Source: Solemya velum gill symbiont (GTDB lineage: Bacteria > Pseudomonadota > Gammaproteobacteria > Chromatiales > Chromatiaceae). From it: a stretch of DNA of 64,000 nucleotides. Where the stretch lies: assembly GCF_000787395.1 (NCBI RefSeq), contig NZ_JRAA01000002.1, positions 806,001-870,000 on the forward strand, in the 5' to 3' direction. Both the position numbers and the translations under genes were made by a program. The notes beneath the pieces are model-generated. The model made no database searches. It was not told where the DNA came from and worked only from the letters and a program-made list of their open reading frames with translations. This document shows positions 1-7,898 of the stretch, one piece after another; the stretch's first letter is position 1, and each line of letters begins with the position of its first letter.

Positions 1-574
1 CTGCCCACACTGGAATGAAACGGTGCATCTCACCGTAGAGGCGTACACGCTTGATCAAAGAGGAGCGGTAGACTTTCAAGCTGCAACCGTAGTCATGCAG
101 GCTCACACCCGTGATATTGGCTATCAGCCGGTTGGCAATCATTGACGGAATCTTGCGCAAGAGCAATCCATCCTTGCGATCCTTTCGCCAACCCTGGAGG
201 AGGTCAAGATCTCTCTCTTTTAACTCTTCGAGCATGCGCAGTATGTCATCCGGATCATTCTGCAAATCACCATCCATAGTGACTATATATTTGCCCGAAC
301 TATAGTCTATTCCCGCCTGCATCGCCGCTGTCTGGCCATAGTTTCGATGCAACTCCAGCAGGTGCACATGCTTCCCGTACTGATCAATCAGCTCTGAAAC
401 ACGCTGGGGGGTACCATCAGAACTGCCGTCGTCGACAAGAATCAGCTCCCAAGGGTAGAATGAGCCACGCATGGCTGCAGTCACTCGTTCGAGCAAGGCA
501 TCGATCGACTCTATTTCGTTATACAATGGAATCACAATGCTGAGAGAATCAGCACTGGTATCTTGATCAGACAT
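1..574 (-). CDS. Family 2 glycosyltransferase (polyisoprenyl-phosphate glycosyltransferase type), partial
   Basis: The reverse strand encodes 191 residues from an ATG at 572-574 and runs off the left edge, so the C-terminus is missing. A GT-A fold is visible: an N-terminal IVIPLYNE strand, DDGSSDG at residues 48-54 and the metal-binding DGD at 101-103 followed by LQNDP. This pattern is that of the DPM1/ArnC/GtrB group, which moves a sugar from an NDP-sugar to polyisoprenyl phosphate on the cytoplasmic face. Whether the usual C-terminal membrane helices follow cannot be seen. It is divergent from the flippase/GT39/PAP2 genes, which would use a lipid-linked sugar; the functional link is inferred from that neighbourhood. 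Confidence 0.9.
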   Translation of the reverse strand, partial: MSDQDTSADSLSIVIPLYNEIESIDALLERVTAAMRGSFYPWELILVDDGSSDGTPQRVSELIDQYGKHVHLLELHRNYGQTAAMQAGIDYSSGKYIVTMDGDLQNDPDDILRMLEELKERDLDLLQGWRKDRKDGLLLRKIPSMIANRLIANITGVSLHDYGCSLKVYRSSLIKRVRLYGEMHRFIPVWA

Positions 575-604
575 AGCTCAAACAGTCACAAGCGAGACAA
601 AGTG

Positions 605-620
605 GCGCATATAATAACCC
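605..620 (+). promoter_or_regulatory. Candidate -10 box for the glycolipid cassette
   Basis: A perfect TATAAT lies at 610-615, 25 nt upstream of the first ATG of the flippase-like gene, in the only gap between the divergent genes. No convincing -35 hexamer is seen at the usual distance. Confidence 0.35.
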
Positions 621-639
621 ATCAGGAAGCATATTAGAA

Positions 640-1542
640 ATGATGCCTGTCGCCCGCTCACGTCTACTCGTCGCAGTCATCATTGCTATCATCTACCTGG
701 CACTGGTCCATTATCTGTTTGATTTGAAGGTAATTATCTCTCAGTGGAGAGAACTTCCGGCAAGCACACTGATGCTCGCAACAGCTGGCCTGCTGATCAG
801 TTACCTCCTGCGCGCATGGCGTAACCATAATTTCTTTGCACTCGACCATTTTCCCACCAGCATTCGCCTGACCCTGATCCATAATGCGCTCAATCACTGG
901 TTACCGGCACGTACCGGGGAGTTCAGTTTTCCTCTTCTCATGAAACGTTATTTCGGGCATGGCTATGCCGGTTCCACGCACGGCTTGCTGTGGCTCAGAC
1001 TGATGGATCTGCACGCACTTGCCGGAACAGCCCTGCCGGTTTTCTACCCGTTCCTGAATACCGCGTTATTTTTTCTGCTGCTTACTGCCTGGCTCGCTTC
1101 GATGCCCCTCGCTTTCTGGCTACTCGGGCATTTCAGGCAGCACATCCTGGCAAATCCCAGCGACAAGCGACTTGCCACAATGATGAAAAAAGCCGTCAAC
1201 GAATTGACGGGGTCAAAACGCACTTTCTTCATCGCATGGCTTCTGAGCATGACCAACTGGACGGTCAAAATCTGCCTTCTCACCCTGCTGGTCACAGCTT
1301 TTGTCACGGTCCCGGCTACTGCGGCGCTGACAGCCGTCATAGCAGGTGAGCTCACGTCCATTCTGCCAATCCACGCACCCGGCGGGCTTGGCACCTACGA
1401 GGCCGGCATGTCAGCTGCTTTCACTCTCTTCAGTATAGACTTCAAATCAGGACTACAAGCGGCAGTTCAGGCTCACCTGTTTCTGCTCAATCTTGCTATC
1501 ATTAGCGCTGTTTTCGCCTTACTGATCCCTAAAAAACGATGA
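640..1542 (+). CDS. UPF0104 / lysylphosphatidylglycerol synthase TM-region family membrane protein
   Basis: A 300-residue polytopic membrane protein with about eight hydrophobic segments. The family signature is seen in three places: an RAWR motif after the second helix, an NHWLPARTGEF segment near residue 90, and a C-terminal HAPGGLGTYEAG loop. Members of this family (MprF N-domain, AglD-like) are thought to move or help use lipid-linked substrates across the membrane. It begins ATGATG and its stop overlaps the next start (ATGA), so it is translationally coupled to the GT39 gene. A flippase-like role in the cassette is inferred. Confidence 0.85.
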   Translation: MMPVARSRLLVAVIIAIIYLALVHYLFDLKVIISQWRELPASTLMLATAGLLISYLLRAWRNHNFFALDHFPTSIRLTLIHNALNHWLPARTGEFSFPLLMKRYFGHGYAGSTHGLLWLRLMDLHALAGTALPVFYPFLNTALFFLLLTAWLASMPLAFWLLGHFRQHILANPSDKRLATMMKKAVNELTGSKRTFFIAWLLSMTNWTVKICLLTLLVTAFVTVPATAALTAVIAGELTSILPIHAPGGLGTYEAGMSAAFTLFSIDFKSGLQAAVQAHLFLLNLAIISAVFALLIPKKR

Positions 1543-2996
1543 CAAGCGAAAGAAACAGCTTCGCGTGGCTTCTGCTATTTATCGCCGGCATAACGGCATA
1601 CCGCTTTTTCGCCCTTCTCGGTTACGATTACGCACTTTATACCGACGAAGCCTATTACTGGTTATGGTCAAAAGAGCTCGAGTGGGGCTATTACTCAAAG
1701 CCGCCGGTTATCGCCCTGCTGATTCGTGCAGCAACCAGCGTTTGTGGTGATGCTGAAGTCTGTATCCGTAGTATCGGTATCATTCTTTACCCATTCACTG
1801 CACTGGGAATCTACCTGACCGGAAAAACAGTTGCGAACAGCCGTGTTGGCCTCTGGGCAGCCGTTCTCTTCATCACCATGCCCGCCGTCAGCGTCTCGTC
1901 GCTTACCGCTTCGACCGATATACCACTACTGCTGCTTTGGAGTTGGAGTCTCTTCTTTTTTATCAAAGCGCTCGATGGCAACAACTGGTCGTTGTGGATT
2001 CTGCTTGGCATCGCTGGCGGAATAGGAATGCTGAGCAAATACAATTTTGCGATTTTCTTTATCTCCGGGCTTTTGTTGATGGGAATCGTGAAAACAGACA
2101 GGCATCACCTGTTGAGCATCAAGCCATGGTTGGCAGTTTTAATTGCATTCCTGGTCTTCCTGCCCAACCTCGTCTGGAATTTCAGTAATGACTTTCCCAC
2201 CATTACGCACACCTCGGAGATTTCTGGTGTTCTTAGTGAAAGCTTTTTTCACTGGGACAGCCTTGGTGGATTTCTACTCAGTCAGTTCATCATATTTGGC
2301 ATCATTTCGTTCGGAGTTTTGCTCACGCTGTTGACACGTAATAACTGGTTGCAAGAGACGAATAAAATAAGGCTGCTGTATATGGGCCTGCCGTTCCTGT
2401 TACTCATCAGCGGGATCGCACTGTTCGGAAAGAGCAACGAGAACTGGGCATCACCAACCTATGCTGCCGGAAGCCTGCTGGTAGCATGGTGGCTGTATGA
2501 CAAAGGGCTGAAAAAGCTACTCTATAGTGCTGTTCTCCTCAACCTTGTCCTCATGGTCGTAAGTACTCACCTGGACACGATCAAAACTGCCACAGGCATT
2601 GAAAACACTTCTGCCAACGATCCCTTTAAAAGGCTGCGCGGCTGGCGAGAGTTTGCAGCCCAGGTAGATGAACGGCTGTCACCAGACATGATCCTGGTAT
2701 CACCGTCACGCACCCTGTTATCACATTACCTCTATGAGGCGAAACAGCCGATCAGCAGAAGCGCCAGCTGGAATCCGAAAAACAGAATTCGCAGCCATTT
2801 TGACTTGGTGAGAGAACTCAAACAGGATGAGAACCAGACTTACCTGCTGCTTAAAGTCCGTGAGGATGACTGCCTGGCGAGCAGCTTCGACTCGTTTGAA
2901 CCACAGCCCCCAATAAGGGTCGAGATCTACGACAATTACAGCATAGAGGCAAGCGTTGCCCTTGCCCGGGGCTTCAAAGGATATCAGTGCAGATGA
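1539..2996 (+). CDS. GT39-family (ArnT/PMT-like) membrane glycosyltransferase
   Basis: A 485-residue integral membrane protein of the dolichyl/undecaprenyl-phosphate-mannose transferase superfamily. After TM1 comes the characteristic luminal loop with acidic YTDEAYYW and then YYSKPP, the signature of bacterial ArnT-like enzymes. Many hydrophobic helices follow, then a soluble C-terminal domain from about residue 370. The family transfers a sugar from a polyisoprenyl-phosphate donor to a periplasmic acceptor such as lipid A or protein. It overlaps the upstream flippase-like gene and the downstream PAP2 gene by ATGA junctions. The acceptor is unknown. Confidence 0.9.
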   Translation: MTSERNSFAWLLLFIAGITAYRFFALLGYDYALYTDEAYYWLWSKELEWGYYSKPPVIALLIRAATSVCGDAEVCIRSIGIILYPFTALGIYLTGKTVANSRVGLWAAVLFITMPAVSVSSLTASTDIPLLLLWSWSLFFFIKALDGNNWSLWILLGIAGGIGMLSKYNFAIFFISGLLLMGIVKTDRHHLLSIKPWLAVLIAFLVFLPNLVWNFSNDFPTITHTSEISGVLSESFFHWDSLGGFLLSQFIIFGIISFGVLLTLLTRNNWLQETNKIRLLYMGLPFLLLISGIALFGKSNENWASPTYAAGSLLVAWWLYDKGLKKLLYSAVLLNLVLMVVSTHLDTIKTATGIENTSANDPFKRLRGWREFAAQVDERLSPDMILVSPSRTLLSHYLYEAKQPISRSASWNPKNRIRSHFDLVRELKQDENQTYLLLKVREDDCLASSFDSFEPQPPIRVEIYDNYSIEASVALARGFKGYQCR

Positions 2997-3673
2997 AAAA
3001 TGCTGAAAACATGAATAAGGATGTCATCTGGTGGCTGGCAATAGCGATCTGGTTCACCCCGCTCTTCTGGCTGACTGATCTCGATATCCTGGTCGCATCA
3101 CTCTTCGTTGAAGATGGTGAATGGATCGGGGAAAACAATCCGTTTGCGATCTTCTTTTACGAGAGCATTCCTATCCTGATGAGAGTGTCTCTTGTCGGCA
3201 GCATTGCAGCAATCTGCTGGTTCTGGTTCAAAAAACGATCCAGGTACAGAAACTATGCAACATACCTGTTGCTGGTCCTTCTCATCGGCCCGGGACTCAT
3301 CGCCAACCTGATCCTGAAGGATAACTGGGGACGCCCAAGACCTGTGCAAACACTCGAGCTAGCCGGTGAAAATCACTATGTGCCGCCGCTCATGTTCAAT
3401 GGTGAAACCAGCGGCAAGGCAAAAAGCTTCCCCTCCGGTCACGCTTCCGCAGCATTCTCCATGTTCGCATTCTGGTTCATGGCAGCACCGGGGCGGCGTA
3501 ACAAGTACATCTTCTGGGGCGTCATGGCCTATGGCTCCCTTGTCGGCTTGAGCCGTATGGCACAAGGCGGCCACTACCTCTCAGATGTTATCTGGGCAGG
3601 GCTGATCGTTTATGCGACGGCATGGGTGCTGGCTCAGTGGTTAATAGTACCGATGCATCGGCGCTCTCCCTGA
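2993..3673 (+). CDS. PAP2-superfamily membrane phosphatase
   Basis: A 226-residue membrane protein with the complete three-part PAP2 signature: K109-x6-RP at 116-117, PSGH at 147-150 and R188-x5-H194-x3-D198. These residues build the phosphate site in undecaprenyl-pyrophosphate phosphatases (BacA-unrelated PgpB type) and lipid A phosphatases (LpxE/LpxF). The ATG at 2993 is chosen because it makes an ATGA overlap with the GT39 stop; a GTG 6 nt upstream is possible. In this operon it could recycle the lipid carrier or dephosphorylate the glycosylated lipid; the sequence does not decide between them. Confidence 0.88.
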   Translation: MKNAENMNKDVIWWLAIAIWFTPLFWLTDLDILVASLFVEDGEWIGENNPFAIFFYESIPILMRVSLVGSIAAICWFWFKKRSRYRNYATYLLLVLLIGPGLIANLILKDNWGRPRPVQTLELAGENHYVPPLMFNGETSGKAKSFPSGHASAAFSMFAFWFMAAPGRRNKYIFWGVMAYGSLVGLSRMAQGGHYLSDVIWAGLIVYATAWVLAQWLIVPMHRRSP

Positions 3674-3677
3674 ATCC

Positions 3678-3762
3678 TGGTTGTTGATTGCTGGCTAGTA
3701 AATGTCTTACCCTGAGGTCATTCCGTCTAATCAAGACCAATGACCAATGACCAACAACCAAG
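3678..3762. repeat. Heptamer tandem array with inverted partner
   Basis: Positions 3735-3762 are four consecutive heptamers (GACCAAT, GACCAAT, GACCAAC, AACCAAG). The arm CAACAACCA at 3752-3760 is the exact reverse complement of TGGTTGTTG at 3678-3686, 65 nt upstream. The array supplies the ATG of the next gene. The same architecture with a different heptamer occurs near 18.84 kb. Confidence 0.6.
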
Positions 3763-4397
3763 TAAATCCTCCTGATGTTTTGTTACTTATCGCGCCCGGC
3801 TGTCCACATTGCCCCGCTGTAATGCAAAGCCTCTCAAATCTGCTCAAGGAGGGTGTAATCGGACGCCTCGAAATCGTCAATATTGCCCCTCACCCGGAAG
3901 TTGCCGACAAGGTTGGCACCCGCTCCGTCCCATGGATGCGTATCGGTGAAGTCGAACTGAGCGGCGCCCATACACCGGAGGAAATCAGGGAGTGGGTCGA
4001 TAGATCCTCCACCTCCGATACCAGCGAAGTGATTTCCCACCTACTCGAAACCAATCGACTCGAACAGGCTATTGAGAAACTGCGCAACAACTCGGAACTG
4101 CTCAGAACCGTCATCGCACGCCTGCCAGAAGAAGAGGTTCCCTTCTCGGTACGTATTGGCATTGGCGCCATCATTGAAGAACTTGCTCATACTGATACGC
4201 TGGAAGCATCGGTACCCCTGTTACTTGAACTGGCCGCTTCAGACAATCGGCAAGCGCGTTCTGATGCTGCCCACTACCTCGGGTTTACCAAGGGAACTGC
4301 GACAGTCGTCGAAGCACTGAAAAAGCTGGGAAGTGACAGCGATATGGGAATGAGCAAAATCGCCCTCGAATCACTCGAAGCACTGGAGCAGCAATGA
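3747..4397 (+). CDS. Thioredoxin-fold protein with C-terminal HEAT-like repeats
   Basis: A 216-residue cytoplasmic protein. Residues 10-85 look like a compact thioredoxin/glutaredoxin fold with the redox motif CPHC at 19-22 and a SVPWM cis-proline loop. After a linker, residues 100-215 form alpha-helical HEAT/PBS-lyase-like repeats (a DAAHYLGF helix and an IALESLEALE helix). The redox domain may act on, or be docked to, partners bound by the repeats; no partner is known to me. The ATG sits in a heptamer array without a good Shine-Dalgarno site, and no better in-frame start is present before the CPHC motif. The stop overlaps the next ATG. Confidence 0.75.
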   Translation: MTNNQVNPPDVLLLIAPGCPHCPAVMQSLSNLLKEGVIGRLEIVNIAPHPEVADKVGTRSVPWMRIGEVELSGAHTPEEIREWVDRSSTSDTSEVISHLLETNRLEQAIEKLRNNSELLRTVIARLPEEEVPFSVRIGIGAIIEELAHTDTLEASVPLLLELAASDNRQARSDAAHYLGFTKGTATVVEALKKLGSDSDMGMSKIALESLEALEQQ

Positions 4398-4783
4398 ACA
4401 GACATGCAAGGCAACTGATCTCTCTTGGCGCCATCAACGGTTTCCTTGCCGTGGCACTCGGTGCATTCGGCGCCCATGGGCTTAAAACGATTGCATCGGT
4501 AAAGCAACTCGCCTGGTTCAAAACCGGAACCGACTATCACATGGTGCATGCTCTCGCGATACTGTTGTGCGCAGCGATTGCCATGCAACTGGATAACCGT
4601 AGCCTGGTGCGTATCAGCTACCTGTTCCAGGCTGGCATCCTGATTTTCTGCGGCACACTCTATCTAATGGCTCTTGGCGCACCTACATGGCTTGGGGCCA
4701 TTACACCGATTGGCGGTACAGCTTTGCTTGTTGCCTGGGCATGGCTTGCCTGGTCCATGATCAAAGTTCGAGGCGAAAAGTAA
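4394..4783 (+). CDS. DUF423 (YgdD-type) small membrane protein
   Basis: A 129-residue protein with four hydrophobic helices and the DUF423 signature GAFGAHGL near residue 25 followed by TGTDYHMVHALA. The family is widespread in proteobacteria and has no established function. It is coupled by an ATGA overlap to the thioredoxin-HEAT gene and ends 60 nt before the convergent gate-domain gene. Confidence 0.85.
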   Translation: MNRHARQLISLGAINGFLAVALGAFGAHGLKTIASVKQLAWFKTGTDYHMVHALAILLCAAIAMQLDNRSLVRISYLFQAGILIFCGTLYLMALGAPTWLGAITPIGGTALLVAWAWLAWSMIKVRGEK

Positions 4784-4845
4784 ATGGAGACAGCTGCTAG
4801 CTGAGATTGCCTCGATCCATCAATTTCAAAACAATCAACTGACGC

Positions 4846-5337
4846 CTAATAGATAAGCAGGTGCAAAACACTTCTGACAATAATACCAACCAGTGCACCG
4901 AAAATCGCCGCCTTCATGACATCCTTTAGTCCCGGGGTTACCGCTGAAAAAAGTGCCACACCCAGCAGGTCAAGCGGATTTGTTGCCAAACCCGCAAGTC
5001 GATTGAGTTCAGCGACTGTCAGCTGTCCTTGCTGAACCAGGTCAAGCGTCACACCCATGTAAGCTGTACCACCTGCAATGTATTTTGTCACTAATGGCAA
5101 TGCGGCAGCTTCAGACAGGTTAATCAGTGATAATAGCGGCGCCAGTGAAGCACTAATCAGTGCAATAACACCGAGTTGCTCCAGCAGGTTGACGGTAAAT
5201 ATCGCCAACAGCAGCATTGGAAGCATCTGCAACACGATGGTCAGACCCTCGTTGCCACCCTTGGAGAGGAGATCGACAAGATTCCGCTTGCCACTCTCGT
5301 CCTGCTGCTCAAGCCTATCGGCATTCGATAATTCATG
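4846..5337 (-). CDS. SpmB-like gate-domain (nucleoside recognition) half, lacking its own start
   Basis: Residues read in frame directly after the TGA at 5338-5340. The 163 codons begin HELSNADRLEQQ and contain KGGNEG, which matches the GGxEG segment before the first helix of SpmB/gate-domain proteins, then several membrane helices and a GVTLDLVQQG loop. Between the TGA and the KGGNEG motif there is no ATG, GTG or TTG in frame; the first ones (GTG, TTG and ATG, around 5232-5241) lie inside the first helix. So this half either depends on stop-codon read-through from the SpmA-like half, or is a single gene broken by a nonsense mutation or a sequence error. Transport or membrane-gate function is only inferred from the family. 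Confidence 0.6.
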   Translation of the reverse strand, partial: HELSNADRLEQQDESGKRNLVDLLSKGGNEGLTIVLQMLPMLLLAIFTVNLLEQLGVIALISASLAPLLSLINLSEAAALPLVTKYIAGGTAYMGVTLDLVQQGQLTVAELNRLAGLATNPLDLLGVALFSAVTPGLKDVMKAAIFGALVGIIVRSVLHLLIY

Positions 5338-5787
5338 TCACCACTCTTCACGGTTCGCGAACAGGTAATAGGTCGCAGACGCACCTGCGAGACCGCCTAC
5401 CAGGGAGGTAAGCAGTGTTACCCCGATATCGAGCCCGAAAGGGATCATCGGAAAGGAGGCGTTGGCCTGCGACATCACGAAGACAAGTGTCATTGCTGTC
5501 GCCAGGTGACGCCTGGAAACACCGCGCTGGTCCATCATCGTCAGTGAAGCCATGGGAGCGGCAAAACTGACGAACAGAACCTTGATGCCCGCAAACATAC
5601 CCAGGCCGGTAATACCAAAGGGCCGAACCAGTGGAGTCAGGATACGGGTAATCATGTGGAGCACACCGTAGGCATCAAGCAGTTTCATCATCGCCAACAT
5701 CACCACCATGATCGGCAGCAGTGAATAGAGTGCCAGGTCGACTGCAGTTTTTCCCGATTCGAGAATTAGCGCGATAAGTGACTCCAT
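5338..5787 (-). CDS. SpmA-like gate-domain (nucleoside recognition) membrane protein
   Basis: A 149-residue membrane protein in the Gate/nucleoside-recognition family (SpmA type), with helices around 12-35, 55-80 and 120-142 and a SQANASFPMIPFG motif typical of the family. The start at 5787 is preferred because the longer reading frame overlaps the dctM coding region; the gap to the dctM stop is 16 nt, so it probably belongs to the TRAP operon. It ends REEW-TGA-CAT and the frame stays open for another 163 codons encoding the SpmB-like half. In Bacillus spmA and spmB are separate; here the halves look like one fused polypeptide with an internal stop. Confidence 0.75.
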   Translation of the reverse strand: MESLIALILESGKTAVDLALYSLLPIMVVMLAMMKLLDAYGVLHMITRILTPLVRPFGITGLGMFAGIKVLFVSFAAPMASLTMMDQRGVSRRHLATAMTLVFVMSQANASFPMIPFGLDIGVTLLTSLVGGLAGASATYYLFANREEW

Positions 5788-5803
5788 CAGGATGCCCGTC
5801 TCA

Positions 5804-7165
5804 TCAGTAAGCGACGGATGGCAGCCAGGTAACAATCGGCGGCCACATCAGGATAATCAGTAATGCCACGAGTTGCAGCAGGATGAAAGGTGCCACGCCC
5901 TTGTAAATATCAGTTACCTTGATCTCAGGTGGGCAAACCCCCTTAATATAGAAAAGGGCAAAACCGACAGGTGGTGTCAGGAAGGATGTCTGCAGGCACA
6001 CCGCAAAGAGGATCGCGAACCAGACCAGGTCAAACCCAAGGCTCTCCATAATCGGAGCAACCAGCGGCAGAATAATCAGCGTGATCTCAACCCAGTCGAG
6101 GAAAAAGCCGAGAAGAAAAACAGCGAACAGTACAACTGCAAGAACACCCATCGGAGGCATATTCAATCCCAGCAGGGCTTCCTCAATAACAGTATCACCA
6201 CCCAGGCCACGCAATACCACGGAGAAGGCCGTAGCACCGACAAAGATCGCAAAGATGAAGGCACTCGTCTTGGTCGTCTGGAAGAGTGATTCACGCAGCA
6301 CCTCCATGTTGAGACGCTGATTGATCACCGCCAGCAACAGGGCGCCTGCAGCACCGACACCAGAGGCCTCGGTCGGCGTTGCTATCCCGAAAAAGATCGA
6401 GCCGAGAACTGCAAGTATCAGAAAGGCCGTGGGAATAATCGCCTTGACCGCATTGAAAACGATTTTCAGCGTGATCTTCTCGACATTATCCGGCACAGGG
6501 GCTGCATTCGGCTTAACCCATGCATAGACCATGATGTATCCGACGTAGAGGAATACAAGCAGAAAGCCTGGGAAAAGTGCCCCCATGAAAAGGTCGCCAA
6601 CCGAGGCATTCGGATTCGCCAGTCGGTCCGCCATCAACACCAGCATGATCGAGGGTGGAATCAATATCCCGAGAGTTCCGACCGAGCATGCCGTGCCGAC
6701 TGCAAGGCTCTTGTTGTAATTGCTCTGCATCATCACAGGCAGCGACAGCATACCGAGCAATACCACGGATGCCCCAATGATGCCGGTACTTGCCGCCAGC
6801 AGCACACCGATGAAGACCACGGTCACAGCGTAACCGCCGCGTATTCCACCAAACAGCTTGACGATATTCTTCATCAACTCTTCGGCGACACCTGAACGAT
6901 CGAGCATAATGCCCATAAAGATAAACATCGGCAGGGCAACAAGTGTCTCCTTGCCGACAAGATCCCACAATCGCTCGGGAACGAGCTGCATGCTGCTACC
7001 CCAACTGAACCAGAGGTCGGCGCCAAAATTTTCAACCATGACATGACCGACAACGGCAAACAGGACTGCTGTCCCACCCAGAACCCAGGCAACGGGAAAA
7101 CCGGAAAAGAGCAGGAGGATGAAGGTTGCGAACATCATCACAACCATGATTTGTTCAAGTGACAT
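5804..7165 (-). CDS. dctM: TRAP transporter large permease
   Basis: A 453-residue DctM-type permease with about 12 membrane helices. Family motifs seen are PMFIFMG near residue 80, TGTVG-like ACSVGTLGILIPPS near 165 and DWVEITLIILPL near 365. With DctQ it forms the sodium-driven membrane unit that takes up substrate handed over by the periplasmic binding protein. Its ATG overlaps the dctQ stop (ATGA), the usual arrangement. The gate-domain pair follows after a short gap. Confidence 0.95.
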   Translation of the reverse strand: MSLEQIMVVMMFATFILLLFSGFPVAWVLGGTAVLFAVVGHVMVENFGADLWFSWGSSMQLVPERLWDLVGKETLVALPMFIFMGIMLDRSGVAEELMKNIVKLFGGIRGGYAVTVVFIGVLLAASTGIIGASVVLLGMLSLPVMMQSNYNKSLAVGTACSVGTLGILIPPSIMLVLMADRLANPNASVGDLFMGALFPGFLLVFLYVGYIMVYAWVKPNAAPVPDNVEKITLKIVFNAVKAIIPTAFLILAVLGSIFFGIATPTEASGVGAAGALLLAVINQRLNMEVLRESLFQTTKTSAFIFAIFVGATAFSVVLRGLGGDTVIEEALLGLNMPPMGVLAVVLFAVFLLGFFLDWVEITLIILPLVAPIMESLGFDLVWFAILFAVCLQTSFLTPPVGFALFYIKGVCPPEIKVTDIYKGVAPFILLQLVALLIILMWPPIVTWLPSVAY

Positions 7166-7761
7166 CAGAATCGCCCCATCGGTTTATCAATACTCTTCGG
7201 CAGGCCGAAAAGGCCCGATGTACATTTCAGCAAGCGTGACAGTGCGACAATAGCCAGGAACACGAAAGCAATAACGATAAACATCTTTGGTAACCAGCGC
7301 GCTGGCAGTCCGTCCGGTGCGGGCGAGCGCTCGGCATTGCCAAAAGAGTCCATGAAGTAAGGGATCGAGTCATACAGAACGATGCCGATGAATGGGAGCA
7401 TCAAGAAAAGAATACCGAAAAGCTCAACCCACAAGCGGGTACGGCATGAGAAACGTTCATGAAACAGATCAACACGCACATGGTCATCATGCACCAGCGC
7501 GTAGGAGAGCCCTACCAGCCAGGTGACACCATAAAAGTGCCATGTCATCTCTTCGAGTAAAATTGAACCCTGTCCAAATACATATCGGGCGATGACACTG
7601 ACAAGGATGACCGCCATGGTGATCAACCAGAACCATGAAAAAAACCTGCCCACATGGTCCATCAGGCAATCCAGACGGTAAGATGGCCTAGTGGTCTTGA
7701 TATCCAGGTGGTGGGAGTTATCCGGGATATGACTGACTGACGGTTCTATCTTGTTTTTCAT
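7165..7761 (-). CDS. dctQ: TRAP transporter small permease
   Basis: A 198-residue DctQ-type subunit with four predicted helices and the family pattern EEMTWHFYGVTWLVGLSYAL followed by DDHVRVDLF. A long polar N-terminus precedes TM1. The ATG at 7761 is chosen because GGAG lies 6 nt upstream; a GTG at 7773 would put the Shine-Dalgarno site inside the gene. It is translationally coupled to dctM. Confidence 0.93.
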   Translation of the reverse strand: MKNKIEPSVSHIPDNSHHLDIKTTRPSYRLDCLMDHVGRFFSWFWLITMAVILVSVIARYVFGQGSILLEEMTWHFYGVTWLVGLSYALVHDDHVRVDLFHERFSCRTRLWVELFGILFLMLPFIGIVLYDSIPYFMDSFGNAERSPAPDGLPARWLPKMFIVIAFVFLAIVALSRLLKCTSGLFGLPKSIDKPMGRF

Positions 7762-7862
7762 CTTATTCTCCACGCCGCTTACGGTCTGCCCGGCTTCGTA
7801 TTCAGCATCAGATCAGGCTACCAGGAAAATCCTGTATCACAACAGCATTTTCCGGGCAGAAC

Positions 7863-7884
7863 CGCCGGGGCTTATACCCCGGCG
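7863..7884. terminator. Perfect hairpin between dctP and dctQ
   Basis: CGCCGGGG and CCCCGGCG form an 8-bp GC stem around the loop CTTATA, 15 nt after the dctP stop and before dctQ. There is no T-run on the reverse strand, so it is more likely a partial attenuator or a 3' stabiliser that gives more binding protein than permease than a full terminator. Confidence 0.55.
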
Positions 7885-7898
7885 ATCTTCAGGAGTAA

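Noticed and set aside
4791-4803. Small palindrome CAGCT-GCT-AGCTG as a terminator after the DUF423 gene
   Set aside because: Only five base pairs, a 3-nt loop and no T-run; likely chance.
5338-5340. Selenocysteine at the TGA between the gate-domain halves
   Set aside because: No clear SECIS-like stem-loop follows directly and the family has no conserved cysteine at this linker.
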